DNA of 59,449 bases from Thermoleophilia bacterium (GCA_025927685.1 JAICKX010000006.1:1-59449); one strand, 5' to 3'. Counted from the first letter of the stretch, positions 16,225 through 25,054 are shown. Numbers and translations: made by a program. Notes: generated by a model not told the origin, from the sequence alone.

Positions 16225-17861
16225 TATGCCGCCGGCGCGCGGTGGCGGGCGTACCAGGTCGAGTAGCCGCCCTCGTATGCGCGCGCCTCGCCGCCCTTCA
16301 CCTCGACGATCCGGTCGGCGATCCGGTCGAGGAAGTAGCGGTCGTGCGAGACGGCGATGACCGTGCCGTCGTAGGCCTCGACCGCGGCCTCGAGCGTCTC
16401 GACCGAGTCGATGTCGAGGTGGTTGGTCGGCTCGTCGAGGACGAGGAAGTTGGCGCCGCCGCGCATGAGCAGGAGCAGCTCGAGCCGGGTGCGCTCGCCG
16501 CCCGAGAACGACGCCACCGGCTGCCGGCACTGCTCGTAGGTGAAGAGGAACCGCAGGAGCGCCTGCACTGCCTCCTCCTCCGTGCACGGCTTCTGGGCCC
16601 GCAGGATGTCGACGGGCGTGCGGCCCGGCGGCGCCGGGGCGTGCTCCTGGGCCAGGTAGCCGAGCCGGATCGAGGGGCCGCGCCACACGTCCCCCTCGGT
16701 CGGCGGCAGGAGGCCGGACAGCGCCTTCACGAGGACGCTCTTGCCGCTGCCGTTGCGCCCGATGACGCCGATCCGCTCTCCACGGAAGACCGTGAGGTCG
16801 ACGTCGAGGAGGACGGGATCGTCGTCGAAGGCGACGCTCACGCCCCGCAGCTCGGCCACCCGGTTCCCGCCCCGCTCGCCGCTTCGCAGCGCCAGCCCGA
16901 TCTTGCGCCGCTCGAGCACGGGTCGCTCCACCTTGTCCATCCGGTCGATCCGCCGCTGGGTGTTGCGCGCGCGGATCGTGTGGCGGCGGTCGTCGATCAT
17001 GCTCGCCCACTGCTTGTAGCGCCGGATCGCCTCCTCGAGGCGGGCGATCTCCTTCTGCTGGGCGGCGAACGCCGCCGCCTGCTGCTGGAGCTCGAGCTCT
17101 CGGGCGGCGTGATAGGCGGAGTAGTTCCCGGGCCACATCCGGATCGCCCCGCGGTCGAGCTCGGCGATCGCGGTCACCGTCTCGTCGAGCAGGTAGCGGT
17201 CGTGCGAGACCATGACGACCGCGCCGGCGAACTCCCCGACCAGCTGCTCGAGCCCGTTTCGGCGGACGGCGTCGAGGTGGGTCTCGGGCTCGTCGAGCAG
17301 GAGGAGATCCGGCCCCTGGGCGAGGCAGGCCGCCAGCGCCACGAGCTTGCGCTTGCCCCCCGAGAGCTCGGCATGGGGCCGCTCGACCTCGCCGTCGGCC
17401 AGGCCGAGCATCTCGAGGTGCCCGCGGACGGTGCCGTCGAAGGCGTGGCCGCCGAGCTGGTCGTACTCCAGGATCAGACGCTCCTGACGGTTGATCGCCC
17501 GCTGCATGACCGCCATGTCGGCGATGGCCTCGGGGCTTCCGATCCGGGCCGCGGACTCCTCGAGCTCGCGCTCCACCCGCGCGATGTCCGGCCGGGCTGC
17601 GTGGCAGATCTCGATCGGCGTGCGCGGATCGGGGCCCACAAGCTGGGGCAGGTACGCGGCAACGAGCCCTCGCCGCCGGACGGCCGGGGACGAATCCGGC
17701 TCGTCGAGCCCCGCGAGGATGCGAAGGAGCGTGCTCTTGCCCGAGCCGTTCTGGCCGATCACGCCGATCCGGGCCCGCTCGCCCACCTCCAGGTCGAGCC
17801 CTCGGAGCACGGTCCGGCTGCCGTACGACTTGACGGCGTCGCGCAGGGCGATGAGCCTCAT
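16224..17861 (-). CDS. ABC-F family ATPase
   Basis: A soluble 545-residue protein with two ABC ATPase domains and no membrane segments. Domain 1 has Walker A GQNGSGKSTLL, signature LSGGKRKLV and Walker B LLLLDEPETHLD; domain 2 has GRNGSGKSVLV, FSGGERTRL and FLVLDEPTNHLD. The linker between them (about 250-300) is charged and helical as expected for the ribosome-reaching P-site tether. ABC-F proteins act on ribosomes in translation quality control or antibiotic protection. ATG at 17861 overlaps the CBS gene stop (ATGA), so the upstream in-frame ATG is not used. The first Walker B has DEPETHLD rather than DEPTNHLD. Confidence 0.9.
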   Translation of the reverse strand: MRLIALRDAVKSYGSRTVLRGLDLEVGERARIGVIGQNGSGKSTLLRILAGLDEPDSSPAVRRRGLVAAYLPQLVGPDPRTPIEICHAARPDIARVERELEESAARIGSPEAIADMAVMQRAINRQERLILEYDQLGGHAFDGTVRGHLEMLGLADGEVERPHAELSGGKRKLVALAACLAQGPDLLLLDEPETHLDAVRRNGLEQLVGEFAGAVVMVSHDRYLLDETVTAIAELDRGAIRMWPGNYSAYHAARELELQQQAAAFAAQQKEIARLEEAIRRYKQWASMIDDRRHTIRARNTQRRIDRMDKVERPVLERRKIGLALRSGERGGNRVAELRGVSVAFDDDPVLLDVDLTVFRGERIGVIGRNGSGKSVLVKALSGLLPPTEGDVWRGPSIRLGYLAQEHAPAPPGRTPVDILRAQKPCTEEEAVQALLRFLFTYEQCRQPVASFSGGERTRLELLLLMRGGANFLVLDEPTNHLDIDSVETLEAAVEAYDGTVIAVSHDRYFLDRIADRIVEVKGGEARAYEGGYSTWYARHRAPAA

Positions 17862-18259
17862 CGCGGGTCGGTGCAGAGCTCGCCGTGCGAGCGGCTGAGG
17901 CACACGAGACCGCGCAGCGAGCCGTCTCGATCGACCACTGCGAGCCGGTCGGTGCCGGCCGCCTCCATGCGCTCGAGCGCGGCTGCGACGGTGTCGTCCT
18001 GCGCGGCCGTCCCGCCGGCTGTCGAGGCGACGGCCGAGATCGGCGCCGCGTCGTCCACGCCCTCGATGTCGGACCGCGTCAGCTCGCCGGCGTAACGGCC
18101 GTCGTCGGCGACAAGCGCCGTGCGCACGCTCGCGTTCTCGAAGAGCCTGCGGGCGTCCGCGACGGTTGCCGTCGCCGGGAGCGTCTTCGGCTTGGAGATC
18201 ATGACCTCGGCGACGGTCATGGCCTCCGCCTCTTCGAGGGTGACGTGGCTGGTTCCCAT
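17858..18259 (-). CDS. CBS-domain pair protein
   Basis: A 133-residue stand-alone CBS pair (Bateman module). The first CBS (about 14-62) contains VAEVMISKPKTLPATATVADA and the second (about 70-125) contains TVAAALERMEAAGTDRLAVV and GSLRGLV. Such modules bind adenine nucleotides and regulate partner proteins. The gene overlaps the ABC-F gene by ATGA. It is divergent from the acyl-CoA ligase with 30 bp between starts, so promoters must overlap. Confidence 0.85.
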   Translation of the reverse strand: MGTSHVTLEEAEAMTVAEVMISKPKTLPATATVADARRLFENASVRTALVADDGRYAGELTRSDIEGVDDAAPISAVASTAGGTAAQDDTVAAALERMEAAGTDRLAVVDRDGSLRGLVCLSRSHGELCTDPR

Positions 18260-18289
18260 CGCCGCAGAAGTGTACTGTCGGGGGCCCGG

Positions 18290-19810
18290 ATGATCGAGCT
18301 GCCGGATACCCCGCTCACGCCGTTCGTGCTCCGCCATGTCGAGCGGCTCGGCCGGAAGGCCGCGCTGGTGGACGCCGGGTCGGGCCGTGCGATCACCTAC
18401 GGCGACCTGCCGGCCGAGATCGCGGCGGCGGCCGGTGGCCTGGCTCGCGCCGGGCACGCCCCGGGCGAGGTTGTGGGCGTCGTCCTGCCGAACCTGCCCG
18501 AGTTCGCGGTGGTCTTCCACGCCGTGCTCGAGCGGGGCGGGGTCGTCACCCCCGTGAACCCGGCGCTCACGCCCGCCGAGATGGCCCGGCAGCTGGAGGA
18601 TGCGCGCGCCCGGTACGTCATCACCTCGGCCGACCGGGCGGCGACGGTGTCGGAGGCGGCGGGTGACGCGCCGGTGCTCCTCCTCGGATCGCCCGACCTG
18701 CGGGGCGCGGAATTGGCCCCGGAGCCCTCCGGTCCGGACGACCTGGCCGCACTTCCGTACTCGAGCGGGACGACCGGCTTCCCGAAGGGCGTCATGCTCA
18801 CGCATCGGAACCTGGCGGCGAACATCGTCCAGGTGGAGGGCGTCTTCCGCTGCGACGAGGACGACGTGCTGCTGGCCGTCCTGCCCTACTTCCACATCTA
18901 CGGCCTCACGGTGAACATGAACTTCGCGCTGGCCCGCGGCGCGACGGTCGTCACGATGGCGCGGTTCGAGCTCCAGGCGTTCCTGGAGGCGATCGAGGCC
19001 CATCGCGTGACGCGGGCGTTCCTCGTGCCCCCGATCCTGCTCGCGCTCGCCAAGCACCCGCTGGTCGACCGGCACGACCTCTCCTCGCTCGACGTGATCG
19101 TGTCGGGCGCGGCGCCGCTCGATCCGGGGATCGCCGCCGTCGTGGCGGAGCGGCTCGGGTGCCGGGTGGTCCAGGGCTACGGCCTGACCGAGACCAGCCC
19201 GGTCACGCACCTGCCGCCGGAGGGGCCGGTCATGGTGGCGAAGGCCGGGTCGGTGGGGCCGCCGATCCCGGGGACGGAGTGCAGGGCGGTCGACATCGAG
19301 TCGGGTGGGCGGCTCGCCGCGGGCGAGGACGGCGAGATCGTGATCCGGGGGCCGCAGGTGATGCGCGGCTACCTGCGCGACGAGGCGGCGACGGCCGCCG
19401 CGATCGATGCCGACGGCTGGTTCCACACCGGCGACATCGGGCACGTCGACGCCGACGGATGGCTCTTCATCGTCGACCGGCTGAAGGAGCTGATCAAGGT
19501 GCGTGGCCTGCAGGTCGCACCGGCCGAGCTCGAGGCCGTGCTCCAGTCGCATCCGGCGGTCGCCGACGCGGCCGTCGTGCCGTCGCCCGACCGCCACGGC
19601 GGCGAGGTGCCGAAGGCGTTCGTCGTCCTGCGCGGCGAGGCCGACCTCGACGACCTGCGCGCGTACGTCGCCGACCGGGTCGCGCGCCACAAGCGCGTTC
19701 GCCGGATCGAGACCGTCGAGTCGATCCCGCGCAGCGCGTCCGGGAAGATCCTGCGTCGCGTGCTCGTCCAGCAGGAACGCGAGGCGGCCGCTTCGGGGAG
19801 CGGCCGATGA
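18290..19810 (+). CDS. AMP-forming acyl-CoA synthetase (4-coumarate-CoA ligase-like)
   Basis: Activates a carboxylic acid to its acyl-AMP and then acyl-CoA. The 506-residue protein has the P-loop YSSGTTGFPKGVMLTH (about 159-174), the A5 motif GYGLTETSP, GEIVIRGPQVMRGYL and the hinge DRLKELIKVRGLQVAP with the catalytic Lys near the C-terminus (SGKILRR). The closest overall pattern is 4-coumarate or medium-chain fatty acid ligases; the substrate is not decided. TACTGT about 11 nt before the ATG may be the -10. The stop overlaps the next gene (ATGA). Confidence 0.9.
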   Translation: MIELPDTPLTPFVLRHVERLGRKAALVDAGSGRAITYGDLPAEIAAAAGGLARAGHAPGEVVGVVLPNLPEFAVVFHAVLERGGVVTPVNPALTPAEMARQLEDARARYVITSADRAATVSEAAGDAPVLLLGSPDLRGAELAPEPSGPDDLAALPYSSGTTGFPKGVMLTHRNLAANIVQVEGVFRCDEDDVLLAVLPYFHIYGLTVNMNFALARGATVVTMARFELQAFLEAIEAHRVTRAFLVPPILLALAKHPLVDRHDLSSLDVIVSGAAPLDPGIAAVVAERLGCRVVQGYGLTETSPVTHLPPEGPVMVAKAGSVGPPIPGTECRAVDIESGGRLAAGEDGEIVIRGPQVMRGYLRDEAATAAAIDADGWFHTGDIGHVDADGWLFIVDRLKELIKVRGLQVAPAELEAVLQSHPAVADAAVVPSPDRHGGEVPKAFVVLRGEADLDDLRAYVADRVARHKRVRRIETVESIPRSASGKILRRVLVQQEREAAASGSGR

Positions 19811-20136
19811 GTGCCGGCGGCCGCCTCGTGCCGCTCTCCGGCGCCACGTGGGAGGACGACGCGCCGGGGATCCGGGCGCGAGCCGTTCAGGGCGTGGACG
19901 GGCGCCGCTTCGCGATCGTCGAGTACGGCCCCGGCGCGGCGCGTGGGGACTGGTGCCTCGACGGACACTACGGCTACGTGCTCGAGGGCGAGATCGAGTA
20001 CCGCTTCGAGGACCGGTCTGCGCCGCTGCGTGTTGGCGCGGGCGAGGCGTTGTGGCTCGTCGGCGGCGGGCCCGGGCACCAGGGGCACAACGTGGCGGCG
20101 GGGGCGACGACGCTGTTTCTCATCGATCCCGTGTAG
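19807..20136 (+). CDS. Small cupin-fold protein
   Basis: A 109-residue single-cupin protein whose ATG overlaps the ligase stop, so the two are translated together. It has the cupin strands VEYGPGAARGDWCLDGHYGY, VLEGEIEYRF and GAGEALWLVGGGPGHQGHN. One His in motif 1 (DGH) and two in motif 2 (GHQGHN) could bind metal, but the usual HxH of motif 1 is missing. A role in handling the ligase substrate or product is inference from coupling only. Confidence 0.75.
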   Translation: MSAGGRLVPLSGATWEDDAPGIRARAVQGVDGRRFAIVEYGPGAARGDWCLDGHYGYVLEGEIEYRFEDRSAPLRVGAGEALWLVGGGPGHQGHNVAAGATTLFLIDPV

Positions 20137-20373
20137 GGCGTTCGGGGGTTCGACCACTCGAGCCAGGCGTGGCTCATTGCATCGAGGTCGTTCGCGGTTG
20201 CGAGTCCGTGCTTTCTCGCCGAGCGCCCGCACCAGCCATCCCTGCGACAGTCTTCTGCCCGCGCCGCGCCAAACGACGCGACGGCGTCGTCGGTGCCGTA
20301 GCAGAAGTACTTGGACGTCGCGATCACGCGGTTGAACCGCGCGGTCCGGCGACGCACGATGGCCGTCGCCCGT
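20137..20373. other. Intergenic stretch, possible gene remnant
   Basis: About 237 bp between convergent genes with lower GC than its surroundings. On the minus strand there is an open, protein-like stretch (RFNRVIATSKYFCYGTDDAV) without a usable start. I see no terminator, tRNA or repeat in it and cannot name a family. Confidence 0.3.
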
Positions 20374-20841
20374 CTACTCCTCGCCCTCCCAGTAGTCGAG
20401 CTCCGGCCCGGGCTTGCCGAACATGATCCGCTCGCCGGCCACGCTCCGCGCGCCGATCTTGCCGCTGTCGAGGTACTCGACGATGTCGGGGGCGACGAGC
20501 GTCGAGAGCATGAGCACGCGGATCGGCGTGTCGGTGGTGTTCGTGACCTGATGCGCGCCCTCCTTGCCGCGCGGGAAGGCGACGACGTCACCTTCGCGCA
20601 GCTGCTGCTCGCCCTCGTGCGTGCGCAGCGTGGGCTCGCCGCGGAGAACGATGACCCACTCCTCGTTTGCGTGGTGCGTGTGGAACGGCCCCTGTTTGTC
20701 GCCAGGCTCGACCTCGTACATGCTCGCGCCGATCAGCTCGGCGTCGATGTGCGCGCCGACCCAGGCGTCCTTGATCCGCCACCCCTCGCGCTCCTCCGTG
20801 CGATCCCACTCGGGGTCGTCGTTGAGATTGAAGATCTTCAT
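20374..20841 (-). CDS. Cupin domain protein
   Basis: A 155-residue cupin_2 protein. Motif 1 is GPFHTHHANEEWVIVLRGE with three His and the Glu needed for metal binding; motif 2 is DVVAFPRGKEGAHQVTN with the last His. Metal binding is therefore likely. The final 30 residues (GERIMFGKPGPELDYWEGEE) match the tail seen in many mannose isomerase-like cupins of unknown substrate. It stands alone next to an IS remnant; start ATG at 20841. Confidence 0.85.
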   Translation of the reverse strand: MKIFNLNDDPEWDRTEEREGWRIKDAWVGAHIDAELIGASMYEVEPGDKQGPFHTHHANEEWVIVLRGEPTLRTHEGEQQLREGDVVAFPRGKEGAHQVTNTTDTPIRVLMLSTLVAPDIVEYLDSGKIGARSVAGERIMFGKPGPELDYWEGEE

Positions 20842-20850
20842 GGTGCCAGC

Positions 20851-21247
20851 CTAGACTCCGCTGGTGGCCGTCTGCCCTGCCTGCGGCCCGAGCGCGAGGA
20901 AGGCTTCGTGGATCTCGGCGCGGCGGTCGTCGCGCACGAGCAGCCGCGTGAAGGGATGCAGCCAGGCGAAGGGCTCGGCCAGCAGCAGCGCGTGCAGCCG
21001 CTGCCTGACCCCTGCCTGCTGCCAGGCGACATCCGCCGGCAGCGGGTCGAGCCGCCGCCGAAGCCGAGCTCGAGCGGCAGATGCCCCCAGGCGATCCCCG
21101 TGTGCAACACGAACAAGATCCCCTGCAGCGCCCGCCGGTCCGGGAGCCGCTTCCGACCCGGTAACGGAAACGCCGCTCCACCTTCGGCAACAGCGGCTCG
21201 ATCCGCTCCCACAACTCGTCCGACACGACCCACGGCTTCGCGGCCAC
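20851..21247 (-). pseudogene. IS5-family transposase remnant, internally deleted
   Basis: N-terminal transposase sequence (VVSDELWERIEPLLPKVERR) passes by a missing C near 21160 into PGRKRLPDRRALQGILFVLH and GIAWGHLPLELG, then after another shift near 21050 into WQQAGVRQRLHALLLAE. This joins directly to the IS5 C-terminal end (FAWLHPFTRLLVRDDRRAEI), so the whole DDE catalytic core, normally about 150 residues, is gone. The element cannot move by itself. No terminal inverted repeats were found. Confidence 0.8.
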
Positions 21248-21762
21248 GGGGCCGCTTCATTCCGGTTCGAGGAATACCGAGCGGAAGCGAGGGCAGACCG
21301 CGTCGGATCGCGCTGACCGCGAGCGTCAGCGGCACGGCCACGTGGGCAACCGCATCCGCCGGATGCGTGTCCGCGTCGGCGTTGATGACAACATGAAGGC
21401 TCGGCTGTGCGACGTTCGTCTCCGAATCGTCGCTCCCGGGGTCGCCCGCCATCGGCACGATGTCGGTTCGGGGAGGTCGGTGAGGGCAAGTGCGTCGACG
21501 ATGCGGGTGCGCATCTCGTCGCCGACGTGCCTTGCCGGCGCGAGTTCGAGATCGAGCCGTACGTTCGGCGCCATGGCGCCGGCATACGGGCTGCTCCTGG
21601 TCGGCCGCCCCTGGTGGAACGGTCGTCAGGAGGAGGGCGTGTCCCCCAAGAGAGCGTGACGACCACTTAGCCACCTGGTGAGTGTCAATTGCCTTTCTCG
21701 ACACTTTCGATACACCCCGTGACCCACGCGCGACATCTCGCCCGCCACACTCCTACCCAGCC
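21248..21762. other. Gene-poor stretch beside the IS remnant
   Basis: About 515 bp without a convincing gene. A minus-strand frame starting at 21574 (MAPNVRLDLELAPARHVGDE) could continue after one frameshift near 21465 into DIVPMAGDPGSDDSETNV and HVVINADADTHPADAVAHVA, ending near 21250. It looks like a decayed small ORF, but I recognise no family. Confidence 0.3.
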
Positions 21763-22248
21763 ATGTCGTTCTACCTCCCGACGCTGTACAAGGCGCGCAA
21801 GGTGCCCACCAAGCAGGTCGTGTGCGCGATCTGCGTGGAGCGGACGCGGGGGAGGACGGAGGCCGTGGAGCTCGGATACGGGGTGCGCGTGCATCTGTGC
21901 CGGGGGCATGCGTCGCAGGAGTTCATGACGCAGCGCGGAGGCAGGGACTTCGTGTTGACGTTGCAGCGGCTGTGGCGGGCGCATGACTGCCTGACGGTCG
22001 CGCGGAGCCGGGCGCTGAGGCGGCATCTGGCCGCGTGCACCGGGGTCGAGGCACGGCCGCGGCCGGGCTCGTACACGTGGCCGTCGCTGCGGAGGGAGGC
22101 CGAGGCGGAGTTCGCGGCCGGGCGCCCCGTCAAAGCCGTGATCGCCGCGCTCCGCAGCCTGCACGCCGATGGAGCCGCCGTGCCGCCCAGCATCCGCACG
22201 ATGCGGCGCTGGCACTCGGAGCGGCGCTGGCTGGCCCGCGCGCCGTGA
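21763..22248 (+). CDS. CxxC-containing small protein, Thermoleophilia-type hypothetical
   Basis: A 161-residue protein with a putative zinc site: CAIC (residues about 23-26) followed by LCRGH about 25 residues later. Between them is GRTEAVELGYGVRVHLC and after them FMTQRGGRDFVLTLQRLWRA, a combination I remember from uncharacterised, often multi-copy proteins of Gaiellales/Solirubrobacterales. The C-terminal half is basic and helical and may bind nucleic acid. ATG at 21763 is preferred over an upstream in-frame start because the conserved part begins there (MSFYLPTLYKARKVPTKQ). It sits next to an IS remnant. Confidence 0.7.
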   Translation: MSFYLPTLYKARKVPTKQVVCAICVERTRGRTEAVELGYGVRVHLCRGHASQEFMTQRGGRDFVLTLQRLWRAHDCLTVARSRALRRHLAACTGVEARPRPGSYTWPSLRREAEAEFAAGRPVKAVIAALRSLHADGAAVPPSIRTMRRWHSERRWLARAP

Positions 22249-22280
22249 CGGCAGGAGTACCGTGCTGCGGACGGGGACGG

Positions 22281-22988
22281 ATGACGAAGCTCGACGATGC
22301 TGACCTCGTGGCGCGGGAGTACGCGACGCTCGACCGGCTCGCCATGCGCCGGCTCGATCGAACAGGGTGGCTGCGCGGCGACGATGAGCCGTGGCTGATC
22401 GCGCTCCGCGCGGCCGCAGAGCAGCGTCCGAACCGCATCCTCGAGGTTGGCTGCGGCACCGGCGAGTTTGCCGCGCTCCTGACAGCACCGGAGGTCGTCT
22501 GCGTGGACGCCTCACCGGCGGCCGTCGACGCCGCCCGGAGCAAGGGTCTGACCGCCCACGTCGGCGATGCACAGGGGCTGCCGTTTCCGGACGCCTCGTT
22601 CGACGTCGTCGTCGCAAACTGGATGCTCTACCACGTGCCCGATCGCGCACGGGCGATCGCCGAGCTGGCGAGAGTTCTCAGGCCCGGCGGCAGGTTCGTC
22701 GGGTGCTACAACGCGCCGGATCACCTCCGTGAGCTGTGGGCGAGCGTCGGCGTGCCCGCGGACACCGGTGGCTTCGGCGCCGCAACCGGATCCGAGGAGC
22801 TCGGCAGAGCATTCGCCGTGGTCGAGGCTCGAAGAGCTGAGACCGAGGTGCTGTGGGAGAGCAGGGAGCGCGTCCAGGCATACCTCGACGCCTATCGCGA
22901 GATGTACGGCCCTCTCACGGCTCCGACCGAGCCGTACCCATTCCGCGCGACCAGGCGCAACGTCGTCTTCGTCGCCACGAAGCCCTGA
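22281..22988 (+). CDS. Class I SAM-dependent methyltransferase
   Basis: A 235-residue Methyltransf_11-type enzyme. Motif I is ILEVGCGTGEFAALL (about residues 54-68), motif II contains VVCVDASPAAVDAA, post-motif segments are GDAQGLPFPDASFDVVVANWMLYHV and ELARVLRPGGRFVG. No domain identifies the acceptor. ATG at 22281 follows a G-rich stretch (ACGGGGACGG). It converges on the decayed cupin-TPR gene. Confidence 0.88.
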   Translation: MTKLDDADLVAREYATLDRLAMRRLDRTGWLRGDDEPWLIALRAAAEQRPNRILEVGCGTGEFAALLTAPEVVCVDASPAAVDAARSKGLTAHVGDAQGLPFPDASFDVVVANWMLYHVPDRARAIAELARVLRPGGRFVGCYNAPDHLRELWASVGVPADTGGFGAATGSEELGRAFAVVEARRAETEVLWESRERVQAYLDAYREMYGPLTAPTEPYPFRATRRNVVFVATKP

Positions 22989-22991
22989 CGC

Positions 22992-23546
22992 TCAGTCGAG
23001 CGGGAAGTCCGGCCGTCCTCGCAGCGAGTCGAGGTCGCGTCCCCGTCCGCCCACGTGGCCGTGGCCGGATCGACCTCCTTCGCCCGCGTCAGGTGCGCGA
23101 TCGCGTCGTCCGCCCGCCCGGCCAGCGCCTCGTAGCAGCCCAGGTGTACAGGGTCGCCGCGTTGTCGGGATACCGCTCGAGCGCGTCGCGCATGATCGCG
23201 ATCGCGCCGGCGTGGTCACCCGCGCGGGCGACCGGCGCCGCCGAGAAGGACCACTCCCACGGCGAGGGCCGGAAGGCCTCGCCCGGCGCGCCCCCCACCA
23301 CCAGCACCGTCGTCCCGTCCGCCACCGCGACGGCACCCCGCCGCGCGCCCGGGTCGCGGACGAAGACCAGCGTGCCCGGGCCGGCGTCGATCTCCTCGCC
23401 GGCAACGGTGAACCGGCGGTGTAGGCGTTGATGCCGAACGCCTCGATCCCGAGCGTCCTGCGCACGGCCTTCCAGCGCACGCCCGCGACCGCGACCGCCT
23501 CCATCTCGTCGAGGCCCAGCACCCCGTATGGCGCGTCCGGCCGCAT
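22992..23546 (-). pseudogene. Cupin-TPR protein, internal deletion and frameshifts
   Basis: The start is clear (MRPDAPYGVLGLDEMEAVAV, GIEAFGINAYTA), but near 23420 the frame breaks and the sequence resumes at GEEIDAGPGTLVFVRDPGAR, skipping the middle of the cupin where metal ligands would be (about 35-40 residues). The TPR-like half follows (AGDHAGAIAIMRDALERYPD), shifts near 23150 (LGCYEALAGRADDAIAHLTR) and again near 23040 before LDSLRGRPDFPLD-stop. Intact relatives, as I recall them, are about 220 residues. One deletion plus three frame changes in 555 bp indicates a pseudogene. Confidence 0.75.
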
Positions 23547-23570
23547 GGTCGTGAGGCTACATGCCCCCGG

Positions 23571-23576
23571 TATCCT
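23571..23576 (+). promoter_or_regulatory. -10 box of a leaderless LysE-family transcript
   Basis: TATCCT ends 6 nt before the GTG at 23583, with no ribosome binding site between. Confidence 0.5.
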
Positions 23577-23582
23577 GTCGCC

Positions 23583-24221
23583 GTGGTCTCGACCGGGTCC
23601 CTGCTCGCATTCGCGGTGACCGCGTTCGCGCTGATCGTCGTCCCCGGCCCGAGCGTGCTCTTCGTCATCAGCCGCGGCGTCGCGCTCGGCAAGCGAGCGG
23701 CCGTTGCCACGGTGATCGGGAACGCCGCGGGCGCCTACTCGCAGGTGGTGGTCGTCGCCCTCGGCCTCGGCGCGATCATCGAGAGCTCCGCCGAGGTCTT
23801 CACCGCCGTCAAGCTGATCGGCGCCGCCTACGTCGTCTTCCTCGGCGTGCAGGCCATCCGCCACCGGCGCCGGCTGTCGACGGTGCTCGACGCCGCCACG
23901 GCCCCGCGCGGCACCCGCCGGATCCTGCGGGAGGGGTACGTGGTGGGCATCACCAACCCGAAGGCGGCGGTGTTCATGGCGGCCGTCCTGCCCCAGTTCA
24001 CCGACCCGGCCCGCGGCCACGTGCCGCTCCAGCTGCTCGCGCTCGGGCTGGTGTTCGTCGCGATCGCGCTCGTCTCGGACAGCGTCTGGGGCCTCGCCGC
24101 GGGGTACGCGCGCGCCTGGCTGGGTCGCTCGCCGCAGCGGCTCGAGGCGCTCGGCGGGCTGGGAGGCCTCGTGATGATCGGCCTCGGCGTCCGCCTGGCG
24201 CTCGTCGGACGCCGCGACTGA
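23583..24221 (+). CDS. LysE/RhtB family amino acid exporter
   Basis: A 212-residue inner membrane protein with six predicted helices. The first helix and following loop (LIVVPGPSVLFVISRGVALGKR) hold the LysE family signature PGP, and the third region has LIGAAYVVFLGVQAIRHRRR and GITNPKAAVFMAAVLPQF, all typical of RhtB exporters for homoserine, threonine or related compounds. Its stop overlaps the next ATG by one base (TGATG). Confidence 0.92.
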   Translation: MVSTGSLLAFAVTAFALIVVPGPSVLFVISRGVALGKRAAVATVIGNAAGAYSQVVVVALGLGAIIESSAEVFTAVKLIGAAYVVFLGVQAIRHRRRLSTVLDAATAPRGTRRILREGYVVGITNPKAAVFMAAVLPQFTDPARGHVPLQLLALGLVFVAIALVSDSVWGLAAGYARAWLGRSPQRLEALGGLGGLVMIGLGVRLALVGRRD

Positions 24222-25054
24222 TGGGCACCCTCACCAGGCGGCGGCTCCTCGCGGCCGGCGCCGGCGGCATCGCCGGGGCGGGGCTCCTCGGAGCTGCCGC
24301 AGCCGGGAACCTGCACGACAACGCACGCCGGTTCCGCGACTGGGTCCTGCGCCGGCCCGACCCGTTCATCCCGGACGCCCCGGAGGGGCGCTGGACGCTC
24401 GAGTCCGTGCACTCCGCCGCCCGCGGCCGCGACGTCGACCTCTTCACGGCCGTCCCGCACGGCTACGGCGCCGGAGCCGGGCTCCCGGTCTGCCTTGTCC
24501 TGCACGGCGCCACCGCGCGGCCGCACGACTACGCGCCGTTCGGGCTGCCGCGTTTCCTGACGGCCGCCGTCAGGCGCGGCGCACCGCCGTTCGTCCTCAT
24601 GGGCGCCGACGGCGGGCTGCTCTGGTGGGAGCCCGACCCCGACGGCGGCGACGATCCGCAGCGGATGGTGCTGGAGGAGCTCCCGCGCTGGGCCGGCGAG
24701 CGCGGCTTCGACGCCGGCCGGCTGGCAGGGTGGGGATGGTCGATGGGTGGCTTCGGCGTGCTGCACATCGCCGAGACCCGGCCCGGCTTCCTGCGCGGGG
24801 CGGCGGCGTTCAGCCCCGCGGTCACGCCCGGCGACGACGTCTTCAGCTCGATCGGCGAGCTTTCCGGCACGCCGCTCGGCATCTGGTGCGGCCGGGACGA
24901 CCCGTTGTATGCGGACGTCCGCCGGCTGGTCTCGGCCCTGCCCCAGCGCCCCCGCGTCGCTGCGTACGCGCCGGGCGCGCACACGCGCGTCTACTGGAAC
25001 AGCGTGACCCTGTCGGCGCTTCGGTTCGTCGGCGGCGTCCTCGGTCCGGCGTGA
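24221..25054 (+). CDS. Tat-exported alpha/beta hydrolase (esterase/antigen 85-like)
   Basis: A 277-residue secreted esterase. The N-terminus has a twin-arginine signal (TRRRLLAAGAGGIAGAGLLG). The oxyanion/substrate strand is VCLVLHGATA, the nucleophile elbow is GWGWSMGGFGVLH (Ser in GWSMGG), the acidic residue is probably in CGRDDPLYADV and the His in PGAHTRVYW. The pattern is that of putative esterase (PF00756) proteins, which include mycolyltransferases; an S-formylglutathione hydrolase role is unlikely because of export. It overlaps the LysE gene by 1 nt and converges on the CAP gene with 1 nt between. Confidence 0.85.
   Translation: MGTLTRRRLLAAGAGGIAGAGLLGAAAAGNLHDNARRFRDWVLRRPDPFIPDAPEGRWTLESVHSAARGRDVDLFTAVPHGYGAGAGLPVCLVLHGATARPHDYAPFGLPRFLTAAVRRGAPPFVLMGADGGLLWWEPDPDGGDDPQRMVLEELPRWAGERGFDAGRLAGWGWSMGGFGVLHIAETRPGFLRGAAAFSPAVTPGDDVFSSIGELSGTPLGIWCGRDDPLYADVRRLVSALPQRPRVAAYAPGAHTRVYWNSVTLSALRFVGGVLGPA

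Noticed and set aside
20137-21762. A genomic island or prophage around the IS5 remnant.
   Set aside because: No integrase, attachment repeats, phage genes or tRNA border were found; only one transposase fragment and a gene-poor patch.
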